36,506 nucleotides of DNA from a virus: positions 1 to 36,506 of the IMG/VR virus record IMGVR_UViG_3300025410_000050; one strand, written 5' to 3'. Shown here piece by piece: positions 1 through 11,500 of the stretch. The notes below the pieces were generated by a model that worked only from the letters and a program-made list of their open reading frames with translations, had not been told where the DNA came from and did no database searches. The position numbers and the translations under genes were made by a program. Within the stretch, counting starts at the first letter, position 1. Each line of letters opens with the position of its first letter.

Positions 1-360
1 CTTAGAGATTTCAAAAAGAATCCTATGACGAATGATCTTGCCCGTGTTACTAATGAGCAGTCTATTATAAACTCTGTGATGAAAATTCTCAAGACAAATA
101 ATTATGAAGTCCCATATGCTCCTAATTTTGGTGCTAATCTAAATCGTTTTCTCTTTGAAAATTTTATGCCTACCACTCAAGTTGAGATGACTAATGAGAT
201 AACGAATGCTATTAAAAACTACGAGCCAAGAGTTGAGATATTAGACATTGTGGTTAATGGGGATCCAGATCATAACTCAATCGATATTACGCTTACATTT
301 TCTATCATAAATAATCCAGCACCAATAACAATCACAACTTCGCTGGTAAGGGTTCGCTAA
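1..360 (+). CDS. gp25: Baseplate wedge subunit gp25, 5'-truncated by the window edge
   Basis: This is the gp25/GPW lysozyme-like baseplate family, a component of the wedge and inner baseplate of contractile tails. The frame is open to base 1. An internal ATG at 25 exists, but the residues before it (LRDFKKNP, then MTNDLARVTNEQSI) match the family's usual N-terminal 'F..NP.T.D....NE.ai' stretch, so the true start lies upstream of the window. Family signatures are the 'NEQSIINSVMKIL' helix, 'NYEVPYAPNFGANL' and 'LFEN'. The visible part is 119 residues, against about 132 in T4. The stop overlaps the gp6 start (TAATG), which indicates translational coupling. The gp25-gp6 order is canonical for T4-like phages. 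Confidence 0.9.
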   Translation, partial: LRDFKKNPMTNDLARVTNEQSIINSVMKILKTNNYEVPYAPNFGANLNRFLFENFMPTTQVEMTNEITNAIKNYEPRVEILDIVVNGDPDHNSIDITLTFSIINNPAPITITTSLVRVR

Positions 361-2123
361 TGGCTAATAACACACTTGCTGTCAACAATTTAGATTTTGC
401 TGGCCTTAGAGCAAATTTTGTTCAGTTCATGCAAAATCAATCGAAATTTCAAGATTATAATTTTGAGGGATCTAATATCTCGACTATAATTGACTTGTTA
501 ACTTACAACACATATATTAATAGCTTCTATACCAATATGGTTATGAACGAGATGTTTATGGATACCGCTACACTTAGAGATAGTGTGGTCAGTCATGCTA
601 AAGATATCAACTATATTCCAAGATCTGCCAGATCTGCAGAAGCATATGTTGATATCACAATTTTTCCAACAGATTCTCCTACAACTATCACAATTCCCGG
701 AGGAACGGTATTTCAATCAACAGATGGTAATGGCGGAAGCTATACTTTCTTGACATCTAATGATAATCACATTGTCCCACTTAATAATACATACACTATT
801 ACAAATGTACTTTTAGTTGAAGGCGTAAACGTCACAGAAACTTTTACAGTCAACACCGCAGTTTCAGACCAAAGATTTATTCTTTCGAATCCAAATATTG
901 ATACAACATCATTACAAGTATATTTGACCAATTCTAGTGGATTAAATCAACAATGGGAATATCATACAAATCTTCTAGGAGTTACAACCACAACTCCAGC
1001 ATATTTCCTACAGGCAACCGCAAACAATTATGAGATTGTCTTTGGGGATGGGGTTAGTGGATTATCTCCTGTAAATGGTTCTACAATTAGTGCAAATTAT
1101 CGCGTATGTAATATGGATGCTCCCAATGGAGTGACTCAATTTAAGTGCTCAAGCGCAATTGCAGGATATACAAATTATTTTGTATCGACTAGTAATGATT
1201 CTAATACCAATATTATCGCAGCGGCAGGAGGAATGCAACCAGAATCAATATCTTCAATTAGATTTAATGCACCAAAATCATATCAAACTTTAGATCGTGC
1301 AGTGACTTCTGATGATTATAGAACAATTCTTTTTGCTCAGTTTCCAGAGATTAGGGATGTGTATGTTTATGGAGGCGATGAAGCTTCTCCACCACAATAT
1401 GGGACGGTTTATATATCTGTCGATATTTCAAATGAAATAGGACTTTCTCAAGTCGAACAAAACAAAATTCAATCATTCCTAATAAACAAAGTTCCAATTG
1501 GTATTACTCCAGAAGTAATTTCTGGTGATTACACATATGTATCGATTACGACAAACGTTTCATATAACCAGAATATTTCTTCTGCTGGAGAATCTGATAT
1601 CCACACATTAGTGTTGAATGCCATCAATACGTATGCAACAAATAACCTAAATAAATTCAAAACAAGATTTAGATACAGTCAGCTTTTATCAGCAATCGAC
1701 AACGCAGATTCATCTATCACAGATCAACAAACAACAACTCAGTTAATGAAAGTGTTGACTCCAACACTCAACACAACATTCTCACAGGCACTAAGTTATC
1801 AGAATGAATTTGTTCCGGGAACGATATCATCTAGCATTTTTACATATAACAATTTAAATTGTTCTATTATTGATGACTCTAAAGGATCCCTTAAAGTTGT
1901 ATCAACTATTAGTGGAGTTCAGACTGTGGTAGGAACTGCCGGAACAGTTGATTATACTAATGGTATTATAAATTTGGTGAATTTTAATGTATCGGCATAT
2001 CCTTCCCCACATATGAAAATATATGCCACAACGGTAGTTGATGATTGTTCTACTGTCAGAAATATGATTTTGAGTACAGAAGCATCTGATATAGTTGTTA
2101 CTGTGACAGGAATTAGAAACTAA
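360..2123 (+). CDS. gp6: Baseplate wedge subunit gp6 (baseplate J family)
   Basis: This 587-residue protein (T4 gp6 is 660) should form the wedge dimer that encircles the baseplate hub and transmits the sheath-contraction signal. Supporting features are its position directly after gp25 and an N-terminal segment with 'LDFAGLRANFVQFMQ' and 'TIIDLLTYNTYINSFYTNMVMNEMF', typical of gp6/baseplate-J proteins. A central 'YEIVFGDGVSG' and a 'LDRAVTSDDYRTIL..QFPEI.DVYVYGGD' segment are the hallmark baseplate-J core. The ATG overlaps the gp25 stop, and its own stop overlaps the next start (TAATG). Nothing is broken. Confidence 0.92.
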   Translation: MANNTLAVNNLDFAGLRANFVQFMQNQSKFQDYNFEGSNISTIIDLLTYNTYINSFYTNMVMNEMFMDTATLRDSVVSHAKDINYIPRSARSAEAYVDITIFPTDSPTTITIPGGTVFQSTDGNGGSYTFLTSNDNHIVPLNNTYTITNVLLVEGVNVTETFTVNTAVSDQRFILSNPNIDTTSLQVYLTNSSGLNQQWEYHTNLLGVTTTTPAYFLQATANNYEIVFGDGVSGLSPVNGSTISANYRVCNMDAPNGVTQFKCSSAIAGYTNYFVSTSNDSNTNIIAAAGGMQPESISSIRFNAPKSYQTLDRAVTSDDYRTILFAQFPEIRDVYVYGGDEASPPQYGTVYISVDISNEIGLSQVEQNKIQSFLINKVPIGITPEVISGDYTYVSITTNVSYNQNISSAGESDIHTLVLNAINTYATNNLNKFKTRFRYSQLLSAIDNADSSITDQQTTTQLMKVLTPTLNTTFSQALSYQNEFVPGTISSSIFTYNNLNCSIIDDSKGSLKVVSTISGVQTVVGTAGTVDYTNGIINLVNFNVSAYPSPHMKIYATTVVDDCSTVRNMILSTEASDIVVTVTGIRN

Positions 2124-4909
2124 TGAATATCGATCAATTTATATCTGATATTGTTGCTCAACAATTTCCATCTTTTTATGAGACTGATGGGCCAAACCTT
2201 GTCGCATTTATTTTAGCATATTATGAATGGATGGAGCAACAAGGATATACAATAAATGCCTCCAGAAATTTAATGAATTATAAAGATATTGATACTACTA
2301 TAGATCAGTTCATGAGTAGTTTCACTTACGAGTTTCTTCAACAATTTCCTGCAATTACCTTTGCAAATAAAAAGTTTCTGATTAAACACATTAAGGATTT
2401 TTATAAATCTAAAGGTAGCACTCAGGGGCTACAACTTTTATTCAGGTTATTATTTGATGATGATATCAATGTATATCTTCCCGGAAAGGATATTCTAAAA
2501 GCGTCTGATGGCGTTTGGAATGTTCCGGAATATATTGAAGTAGAACATAATCCTAGAACAATCGCTATGATTGGACAGCAAATTGTTGGATCTAAGTCTG
2601 GCTCTACTGCATTTGTTGAGAATGTTCATACTATAATTATTAAAAGTAGAATTATCGATGTTTTAACTTTAAGTTCTATTGAAGGAAGCTTTTTATTTGG
2701 CGAACTCGTAACCGAAAACGGAAGTTTTGCGGATGCTCCAATAATCACCGGGTCTTTAACTGAAATATCAATCGTCAACGGTGGTGCCAATAATAATGTT
2801 GGTGATATATTTAATATTACATATTCAGATAGTGGTCAATATGGGTCCGCACGAGTTGCATCTGTTGCCAATAATACAGGAAGAGTTACTTTCAATCTAA
2901 TTGATGGTGGATCTGGATATACCACAAACTCTTCTCAAGTTCATGTTTCCAATAACGTTTTAACTGTTAATAATGTTTCTGGTTCATATATAACATTTGA
3001 TACAATCACTCAGCCCTTGGCTAATGTATTCATTTTGGTATCGTATCCCACCAACCCAAATACTGTTCAATTAGTTGGATCAAATTTATATGGATATGCC
3101 ACAAACAACTCTCTGATTGCCAGTGGATTTGTTGTCGCAACATCAGGAAATAATCTGGCAATTAGTGTAACCAATGGTAACTTTGGGTTATCTGCTAATA
3201 TTGCTACATATGCAAACAGTTTAGTTCTGGATGGATTTAATTTTACAAATACTACTTCACAAGCAGTTATAACAGGAACTAATTCTACTGCAATTGGCAT
3301 TCATAATGTAATTAATACATTTTATGGAAACGGCGCATATACTGTAAGCAATTCCGGAACCACCGCAAATTCTTTAGTTGTTGGTAAGGGGTCTGGTGCA
3401 ACATTTGGAATTGGAACTCTGTATAATACAGAGCAGGAATTCCTTTATACTGATATGATTTCTGGGGTTGATTCTGCACAAATTCCATACTTGAATATGG
3501 TTATTAGTGGAGGAAATTCTAATGTTGGGCTGCTTACTATTGCGGGCAGTATCACTACAAATTCTGCCACAAATGTCGTAACTGGATTTGGAACAACGTT
3601 TATAGGAAATATTATAGTTGGATCTGGTATATACGCATCAAACTCATCTGGAAACAATTACCTTGGAACGGTTTCATCAATTTCAAATAATACAATCCTA
3701 AACCTATCAGCAAATTCTTTAGCTAATTGTGTTACCACAAATTTTGTTTATAATATAGGTCAATATGGATTTCCAAAAAATAACAGTTTTGGATATAATA
3801 ATATCATTAATGATGTTTTGGCATCAAATCTATATACCATCGGAACTATAGGTTCTTTGACTGGAATCGCTCCCGGAAACAATTATACTGCAACTCCATT
3901 TGTTGCAGTTAGGGATGATCCTATTGCCGCCGCTGGAAGAAAAAATATTATTCTTGGTATAACAGGGCTGACAGGGATTATTGCGGTAAACGATGTGGTG
4001 TCTTCAACATTTTATATCCCTACTCAAACCTTGGCCATAACCGGAAATACAACTTCATTTAAGGCAGCAAATTCGACCTATATTGGAGAAGGAGTTACAC
4101 AAAGTAACGGAACCGCAAATTCATATGGTACAATATATACTGCAAACTCAACATATTTGGTGCTACAAAATATCAAAGGAAGTTTTGTTTCGGGATATAA
4201 TGTTGTTGGATTGACTTCTAATGCTACTGCCAGTGTCTCTACTGCAACATCTTTGACATCACAAACTCTGGCTGCTGGTGTTGTTGTATCTTCAAATAAT
4301 GCAGCAATTCAAGTTAAACGGCAAACGTTTAATCAATCATTTGTAACTGGAACAACCATTACCTCTTCATCTGGAGGAACTGCAACGATCACTTCAATAT
4401 CTCAAAATCAAAATTCTTTAGATATGGGCAATAATGCCATTGTAGTCTCAAATGTATTTACAGCCACTGGTATTGCAACTTCTCTTCAAATCATTGATTC
4501 CGGATACGGACACCAACCAAATAATACTATAATTCTTCAGAACAATAATAATCCTTATGAAATTCAAGGTATAGCAAATGTAAACTATCAAGGAATTGGT
4601 CTGGGATATTGGAAAGATACTCGTGGCTTCTTAGATTCCGATAAATATATCATAGATGACACATATTATCAAGATTTTTCATATGAAATAAGATCGAAAA
4701 TTTCTATGGATAAATATGCTGATATTGTTAAACAGCTTGCACATGTTGTTGGCACTAAGATGTTTGGTTCTGTGAGCATTAGTTCTGAAACAACTAAACC
4801 GCTTATTGGATATTCATCATCAATTGGATTTATATATGAACAAGTTGTGGATAGAAATTCAAATCAAATTATCGATAGAATCGGTAATATTGTATTGCTA
4901 AGAGGATAA
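2123..4909 (+). CDS. Large baseplate wedge/virion structural protein in the gp7 position
   Basis: This 928-residue protein follows gp6, where T4 has gp7. The first ~140 residues form a helical module (IDQFISDIVAQQFPSFY, then 'LAYYEWMEQQG', 'FKSKGSTQG'-like 'KDFYKSKGSTQGLQLLFRLL') that I recall from T4-like marine phage structural proteins. The long middle (about residues 190-790) is Ser/Thr/Asn/Gly-rich and beta-repeat-like, with recurring 'GGSGYTTN', 'NNYTATP' and 'SGYGHQPN' turns. The C-terminus returns to a compact mixed segment ('YWKDTRGFLDSDKYIIDDTYYQDFSYEI...'). Assignment to gp7 rests on position only. It could instead be a lineage-specific baseplate or fibre-attachment protein. Confidence 0.65.
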   Translation: MNIDQFISDIVAQQFPSFYETDGPNLVAFILAYYEWMEQQGYTINASRNLMNYKDIDTTIDQFMSSFTYEFLQQFPAITFANKKFLIKHIKDFYKSKGSTQGLQLLFRLLFDDDINVYLPGKDILKASDGVWNVPEYIEVEHNPRTIAMIGQQIVGSKSGSTAFVENVHTIIIKSRIIDVLTLSSIEGSFLFGELVTENGSFADAPIITGSLTEISIVNGGANNNVGDIFNITYSDSGQYGSARVASVANNTGRVTFNLIDGGSGYTTNSSQVHVSNNVLTVNNVSGSYITFDTITQPLANVFILVSYPTNPNTVQLVGSNLYGYATNNSLIASGFVVATSGNNLAISVTNGNFGLSANIATYANSLVLDGFNFTNTTSQAVITGTNSTAIGIHNVINTFYGNGAYTVSNSGTTANSLVVGKGSGATFGIGTLYNTEQEFLYTDMISGVDSAQIPYLNMVISGGNSNVGLLTIAGSITTNSATNVVTGFGTTFIGNIIVGSGIYASNSSGNNYLGTVSSISNNTILNLSANSLANCVTTNFVYNIGQYGFPKNNSFGYNNIINDVLASNLYTIGTIGSLTGIAPGNNYTATPFVAVRDDPIAAAGRKNIILGITGLTGIIAVNDVVSSTFYIPTQTLAITGNTTSFKAANSTYIGEGVTQSNGTANSYGTIYTANSTYLVLQNIKGSFVSGYNVVGLTSNATASVSTATSLTSQTLAAGVVVSSNNAAIQVKRQTFNQSFVTGTTITSSSGGTATITSISQNQNSLDMGNNAIVVSNVFTATGIATSLQIIDSGYGHQPNNTIILQNNNNPYEIQGIANVNYQGIGLGYWKDTRGFLDSDKYIIDDTYYQDFSYEIRSKISMDKYADIVKQLAHVVGTKMFGSVSISSETTKPLIGYSSSIGFIYEQVVDRNSNQIIDRIGNIVLLRG

Positions 4910-4912
4910 CAG

Positions 4913-6409
4913 ATGGCTAATACGTATATCTATCAGATGACAGATAACTGGAATAATAATTCCATCGATTCTGTTGGTATCGGCATGAGCGTTACTGATA
5001 CCGCCTCAACATCAAATTCGGCACTTTTAAATTTGACATACAATGGATCAAACCAGTTTACTGTGTATAAATCTGGGGATACGGTTTTGTCTGGAGGAAT
5101 TTCGGCCAATTCTGCATATACTAATCCAGTTTCTGATGGCATTACAATAGATTATGTTGTTGGGTCTGGTCGTATCATGGTCGGCCAAAATGATGGTCTC
5201 GTCGTTTATGCAGGAAATTCAACAACAGTTAGTAATACCACGGTCCTGATGTCTATCAGCAATTCTGGAATTATGTCTCTTGGTAACATGACTGCTAATG
5301 TACAAATTGGATCCAACACAATTCTGGGGACTCCATCAGTTGTTGCTGGATATGGAAATTCAAACTCTTCAGTAGACATTGTTATCACAAATGCCAATAC
5401 AGGTGGAAACACTTCTTCAGATTTTGCTGCTTATGATAATGGCGGTTTATCTGGAAGTAATTTTGTTGATATGGGAATTAATGGCAGCACATGGTCAAAT
5501 TCCGCATGGACCATTAATGGTCCATCTGATGGATATTTGTACACGGGTAGTACCAATTTATCTATTGGTACTGCTAGTGCTGCATATATTAATTTTTTTA
5601 CGGGGGGAACCTTAGCCGCCAATGAAAGAGTTCGTATTACCGCAACTGGTAATGTTGGTATAGGTAATACTGCACCCAATGCAACTTTAGCAGTTACTGG
5701 GGCAGCAAATATATCTGGTAATGTTGTAGTTGGAACCACATTATCAATATATGGAAGCTCTGTTATTGGTCAATTTTTAGCCAATTCTATACAATATAGT
5801 GTTGGAAACTCAACCGTAAATACTTTCTCTAATTCAACACATTTTTTTGCAGGAAATTCGACTAGTTATGGACTGGGCAATTCTACGGTTGAGGCGCTAG
5901 TTACCGCAAACTCAACCGCAAATATTTCTGTAGCAACTCTCACCTCATCGACATATCAAGTAGGTAATGCCACAGTTTATGGATTTGGAAACTCTACGGT
6001 TGAGGGTATATATAATACCACAACAAACACCAGTGTAGTCATGACTGGATCTAGTATTGTAGTTGGAAATACTACTGCGGGCATCGTAAACACATATACC
6101 GCAAATATAACATCAAATACATTTACGCTTGGGTCTGGAGGAACTGCTTCTGCTCAGGCTGCTAATGGATGGACCTATCTTCCTAATGGAATGAAGGCAA
6201 ATTATGGGTGGGTTTCTGCAAATTCTTCTGTTGCAAATGTAAGTTTTTCCAGTCCATTTGCAACTGCGTGTTTTCATGTTTGGTTGACTCCAGTAAGCTC
6301 GGCAGCTACAGGTCCATATTTAATGCAACCTGCTAATACGACAGTTGCTCCAATTAGAACAACTTCTGCAACTGCTGCTAACGTAGCATATTGGGCTATA
6401 GGATTTTAA
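4913..6409 (+). CDS. Tail fibre protein with a gp53-like receptor-binding C-terminus
   Basis: This 498-residue fibre-like protein begins 3 nt after the previous stop. The N-terminal half is Ser/Asn/Thr-rich. Around residues 240-260 is a 'ERVRITATGNVGIGNTAPNATLAVTG' type segment, common in phage fibres before a shaft. About residues 295-400 show an imperfect repeat built on 'GNSTV' (VGNSTVN, AGNSTS, GLGNSTVE, VGNATV, GFGNSTVE), consistent with a trimeric beta-structured shaft. The last ~80 residues (NGWTYLPNGMKANYGW ... FATACFHVWLTPV ... AYWAIGF) match the gp53-like C-terminal fibre tip. It lies between core baseplate genes, so it may attach to the wedge. The receptor is not predictable. Confidence 0.75.
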   Translation: MANTYIYQMTDNWNNNSIDSVGIGMSVTDTASTSNSALLNLTYNGSNQFTVYKSGDTVLSGGISANSAYTNPVSDGITIDYVVGSGRIMVGQNDGLVVYAGNSTTVSNTTVLMSISNSGIMSLGNMTANVQIGSNTILGTPSVVAGYGNSNSSVDIVITNANTGGNTSSDFAAYDNGGLSGSNFVDMGINGSTWSNSAWTINGPSDGYLYTGSTNLSIGTASAAYINFFTGGTLAANERVRITATGNVGIGNTAPNATLAVTGAANISGNVVVGTTLSIYGSSVIGQFLANSIQYSVGNSTVNTFSNSTHFFAGNSTSYGLGNSTVEALVTANSTANISVATLTSSTYQVGNATVYGFGNSTVEGIYNTTTNTSVVMTGSSIVVGNTTAGIVNTYTANITSNTFTLGSGGTASAQAANGWTYLPNGMKANYGWVSANSSVANVSFSSPFATACFHVWLTPVSSAATGPYLMQPANTTVAPIRTTSATAANVAYWAIGF

Positions 6410-6412
6410 TAA

Positions 6413-8479
6413 ATGAGCATTAGCAATACTGTCAATTTTAGTCTCCGCAGAAATATTTGGATGTTATCGTCTCCTGCATCCTCTGGGCAGTTTTATATCT
6501 TTGCTGCAAAAGCGACACCGTGGCCAAATGATGTATCGCCCCCCAATTTAGACAATTCGGTTTATCTAAATGAATATCAGATCAATAATGAGATTTTATT
6601 TGGAAACTATGTTGGTCCCGCTGGAATTTCTTTAATGGCAAATAGATATGATTGGACTAGCGGAACTGTCTATAATATGTATGACGATCAAGATATCAAT
6701 TTGTTTGATGAGCCTTTTTATGTTATTACACAAGAAGCTGGTCAATATAACGTATTTAAGTGTTTAAATAATGCTGGAGGAATCCCATCGACAGTTCAGC
6801 CATTACTTTCTCAGACTTCACCAGATTCTGTATATTATGTCACATCAGATGGATACCAATGGAAATACTTATATAGTATCAATAGTACACAATATGACGC
6901 CTTTGCCACATCGCAATTTATTCCTGTGATATCTAATGGCGCGGTTGAAGGAAATGCTATATCTGGTGCCATTGAAACATATTCGATTATATCTGGCGGA
7001 AGTAACTATAACTCATACACCAACGGATATTTCACAGACATTGCAGTTGGTGGCAATTCACAATATTTTGGTCTTCAGGGATCAGACACAACAATTCTAT
7101 CTATAAGCTCTAATACATACAACGTTGGAGAAACCGTAACTCAAATTTATGGGGGAATGACTGTCACAGGAACAGTGGTTTCACAATCGACAGTAAATAA
7201 CTCCGTTTCACATTTAACTTTGAGAAATGTTAATAATATTTTTGAACCTACCGTAAATACTATTACGGGATATACTTCTGGTTCAAAGTCTTCTGTATAT
7301 GATGCAACATCTCCTAATATTTCTTCTAATGCTAATTTTTATAATGGGTGTTCTTTATACATTTCATCAGGAACTGGTGCTGGGCAGGTTGGTGTTGTTA
7401 GCGAATATGTAGTTACAGGAAATTCAAGAAGAGTTCTTTTGGCTAATGCATTTCCAACATTGCCCGATTATACATCAAAATATATAATCTCTCCCAGAGT
7501 CACTATTAGTGGTGATGGGACTGGTGCGACAGGATTGTCTGTAATCGACCCAAATACTAAAGTTTTATCCTCAATTCAAGTTCTTAGTAAAGGATCTGGA
7601 TATAGTTATGCCAATGTTGGTATTGTAGGAAATACCGGAACAACATCGATTGCTGCAAATAATGCATCTGTTCGGGCAATACTTTCTCCTCGTGGTGGAC
7701 ATGGATATGATGTTTTTTCAGAACTTGATGCAACATATCTAGCATATTCTACAAAATTTGCTAATAATGAAGGTGGAAAAATACCCGGAACTGGATCTCA
7801 ATATCGTAGAATTGGCATTATTGCCAATCCACTTTATGCTAATGTTGGATTAACTTATACCTATTCTTCTGCCCCGCCTGCATTAGGGCTTTTAAGCGGT
7901 GGAACAATTCATGGGTCAAACAGTGGTGCTGAAGGAATTATTACTGGAGGAACTTCTGGTTCGATATATTCTTTATCCAACGTGTCTGGCATATTCAACA
8001 CTTCAGATATTCTAACTGGATTTTATGCAAACGGCATTCAAGCATTTGGGGCAAGTTATAACGTATTGGTCACTGCTATTTCAGGACAATCGTCTGTATT
8101 TAATAATAGAGTACAACTTATTTGTCAAACATCTTCTTTGAGTGGGGGAACATTTTCAGTTGGTGAAAAAATTGTTACCACTTTTGGTGGAATTGATCAG
8201 GGCTATGGATATATCCAAGAAATAGACACTGGCGGTAGCAACACTTACATATATCTTACTGAAGTTAAGGGAAATTTTACAACTTCAGATGTTCCATCCG
8301 GACATTATAAATACATCTATGATGATGCTAGTAGATCAGTAAGTATTCAGTTAAATTCTGTTATATCCAGCGATTTAGTTCCATATACTGGCGATATACT
8401 TTATGTCGAAAATATACAACCTGTAACAAGAAATAGCCTGCAATCAGAAACTGTAAAATTAATTGTTGGTTTTTCATGA
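6413..8479 (+). CDS. gp8: Baseplate wedge subunit gp8
   Basis: This 688-residue protein is longer than T4 gp8 (334), as in many marine T4-like phages. The N-terminal ~190 residues carry the family pattern 'NEYQINNEILFGNYV', 'YDWTSGTVYNMYDDQD', 'PFYVITQEAGQYNVFKCLNN' and the diagnostic 'DSVYYVTSDGYQWKYLYS'. The remainder is Gly/Ser-rich with beta-repeat turns (GGSNYNS, GSGYSYANVG, SRGGHGYDV-like 'PRGGHGYDVFSELDATYL'). gp8 connects gp7 and gp6 to the fibre network in T4. It starts 3 nt after the fibre gene. An internal TATAAATA at 8306-8313 lies in coding sequence and is probably chance. Confidence 0.85.
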   Translation: MSISNTVNFSLRRNIWMLSSPASSGQFYIFAAKATPWPNDVSPPNLDNSVYLNEYQINNEILFGNYVGPAGISLMANRYDWTSGTVYNMYDDQDINLFDEPFYVITQEAGQYNVFKCLNNAGGIPSTVQPLLSQTSPDSVYYVTSDGYQWKYLYSINSTQYDAFATSQFIPVISNGAVEGNAISGAIETYSIISGGSNYNSYTNGYFTDIAVGGNSQYFGLQGSDTTILSISSNTYNVGETVTQIYGGMTVTGTVVSQSTVNNSVSHLTLRNVNNIFEPTVNTITGYTSGSKSSVYDATSPNISSNANFYNGCSLYISSGTGAGQVGVVSEYVVTGNSRRVLLANAFPTLPDYTSKYIISPRVTISGDGTGATGLSVIDPNTKVLSSIQVLSKGSGYSYANVGIVGNTGTTSIAANNASVRAILSPRGGHGYDVFSELDATYLAYSTKFANNEGGKIPGTGSQYRRIGIIANPLYANVGLTYTYSSAPPALGLLSGGTIHGSNSGAEGIITGGTSGSIYSLSNVSGIFNTSDILTGFYANGIQAFGASYNVLVTAISGQSSVFNNRVQLICQTSSLSGGTFSVGEKIVTTFGGIDQGYGYIQEIDTGGSNTYIYLTEVKGNFTTSDVPSGHYKYIYDDASRSVSIQLNSVISSDLVPYTGDILYVENIQPVTRNSLQSETVKLIVGFS

Positions 8480-8502
8480 ACCACTCAATAGGATAAGAAA
8501 AA

Positions 8503-11500
8503 ATGGGTTTAGAAACTGATCTTTCCGTCTCTCCTTATTATGATGATGCTAATAACGCATTAGCAGATAACTATCATCGTATCCTTTTTAAGCCCTCCGT
8601 TTCGGTTCAGGCTAGAGAATTAACTCAGCTTCAGGACATTCTCCAAAATCAGGTCGAGCGTTTTGGTGACAACATTTATGCTACAGGCACAATCATCAAA
8701 GGATGTAATTTTAACTTTGATGTAAATTATTATTACACCAAAATTAACGACATTAGGCCAATCGATAATGCTGAAGTTGATGTAACTCAATATCCCGGAC
8801 TATTAGCATACGAATCCACATCAAACCTATATGCAATTTGCGTAAATTCTATTGATGGTTATCAATCAAATGATCCCAATTTAAAAACTTTATATTTTAA
8901 ATATATTAATTCTGGTATCAATAATGTTCAACAATTTCCATCAGGAAAACAGCTTCAATTCTATACAAATTCAAATCCAACATATGCAAACTCGACCAAT
9001 TATTTTTCTAATGGTGATGTAACTATTGCATCCGTATCAAATTCAGTTGGTGCTGGATATTTAATGACTGTATCATCTGGTGTTGTTTACCAAAAAGGTC
9101 ATTTCATTCAAGTTGAAAATAATACTTCTGTGATTGTTGACAAATATTCAAATCAACCAGATCAGGTGACTGTTGGTTTTAATATTGCAGAAAATATTGT
9201 TACAACATATCAAGATTCTAATCTGTATGATCAGGCTACTGGATCAACAAACTATAATGCACCCGGAGCAGATCGTCTACAACTTATTCCTACATTAGTA
9301 GAATATTCTACAAATGCTACCCCCAATTCAAACTTCTTTTCTCTCGTTGAATGGGAAAATGGTAATATAACTAAGTCGTTTCAGCAAACTGAATATAGTT
9401 CTCTGGGGAATGAATTTGCTCGTCGTACCTATGAAGAAGCTGGAAACTTTACAATTAATCCTTTCCGCATTCATATGGAATCTTCCAACAGCACTTACAA
9501 TTCTATTGTTGCTTCTGCTGGGCTTGCTTATATCGAAGGACATAGAATTGAGCAACTGAATAATATCAGAACTCCTGTCCGTAAAGGTCTTGACACAAAG
9601 GTTTCTGCAAATCAAACCATTAGCGTAAACTATGACAACTCAATATTAGTCCAACAAATGGTTGGTGCATTTCCAACAACTACAGGTGCTATTGTAACTC
9701 TATATGATACTGCACAAAATGCAGTATCTGGTGATACATTTAGTCCCACGTTCTCGCCAAATGGTAATGCGATTGGTACTGCAAAAATTATTTCCTTGGT
9801 ATATTATGGAGGACAGTCTGGAACTCCAACTGCACAATATAAAGCATATCTTGCAGACATCAGAATGAATACTGGCAAAACATTTGCCAGCGTTAAAGCC
9901 ATATACTCGACTAATAGTGGTCTTGCTGATATTGTATTAACCCGCAACACAACATCAAACACCAATATTGCAGTTCTTGAACTTCCCTCCAAATCATCTT
10001 TGGTGTTTGATACTGGAAAGGTTGGATCTGCAAGTTTAAGTAACACAAACGTTCTTCCTAATTATACATATAGAAGCAATGCAAATTCTTTGATCAATTA
10101 TACAACCGGTAATTCAAATATTATTGGATTAACTGGATCGTATAAATTCCCATATACACAAGGAATAATTCCTGCATCTCAAGCAACTTCTGATTTGATA
10201 ATCGTTCCTACATCATTCTCGTCTGGTGCTAATTTTGCTAATGTGTCTCTGACTAAGACCGGAAACGTTACCGTATATTCTACAAATACGCTCGTAAAAA
10301 ATGCAACCGGAAACACAACTTCTTTTAATACAGAGTATAATACCGGCGACTATATCAACGTAGCAAATACTGTTAGAAGAGTTGTAACTGTTATCAATAG
10401 TTCATCAATGTCGGTTGATAGCGCATTTAATTCGAATGCTTCTTCTACTCATAATAAGTGTTATCCTGTAAATGTCCCTATCAATTTATCAGGACAATCA
10501 TATGCATCAATTCTAGATACAAATAGCCAACAACTACAACTTTCTCTGATTGCGGCCAACGGATCTCCAGAGACTTTAGTTGCCAATATGAACCTATCTG
10601 TTAGTTATAATGCAATAATTCCAAGCGATCCGGATAGAGCATTACAGGCTAATACAAGTATTGCTGTTAGAATTAATGTGTCTAACAACTCGGCAGGATC
10701 CACTGGTCCATGGTGCCTTGGTATCCCATATGTGTACAATCTTCGTAATGTATATAAATCTTCAAATGTGGGAACATTCACTGCAAACTCATCAACTGGA
10801 AACACATATATAATAACGAATACCACAGGATTTGCTAATGGAGTGTCTGTTTTTGGTCCCGGCATTGTTGCTGGTTCGACTGCTAATGTAGTTAATAGCA
10901 CAGCTTTACAATTATCGTCAGCAGCTACTGCAACTACTACAAGTCAGATCTTTAGCTATGGGTATTATTCAACAAATTCCGTAGACGATATAACCTTTGC
11001 GTTTAATGTAAAAGATGGACAAAAAGACGCATTTTTCGACCAGTCTTTCCTTGTTCATAATTCAAATTATCAGAATGTTGGTATCGGACCAAATGATCTA
11101 CTAACAGTTGTGTTTGATGCATTTTATCCTCAAAATACTGGTAAAGGATATATTTCGGTAGATTCATACACCACTATTATTAATAATGGAAATATTGGAT
11201 ATGAAAACATTCCTTCATTTACCGATACCTCAGGTAATTATTATAATCTAAGGGATTGTATTGATTTCAGACCGTTTGCTCAAAATACTGCTGCATATCA
11301 GTCTGCTGTATCTAACTCTATAATCAATCCAACATATACATCAAATTTTGCTGCCACAGAAAATTATCTGGCTGCTCCAAATCAGCAATTCAACTATAGC
11401 ATTAAATATTATGTTGGAAGAATTGATAAATTGATGCTTAACTCTTATGGGTCATATTCAGTAGTAGAAGGGATTGCAAAAGAAACCCCATCTGCTCCTG

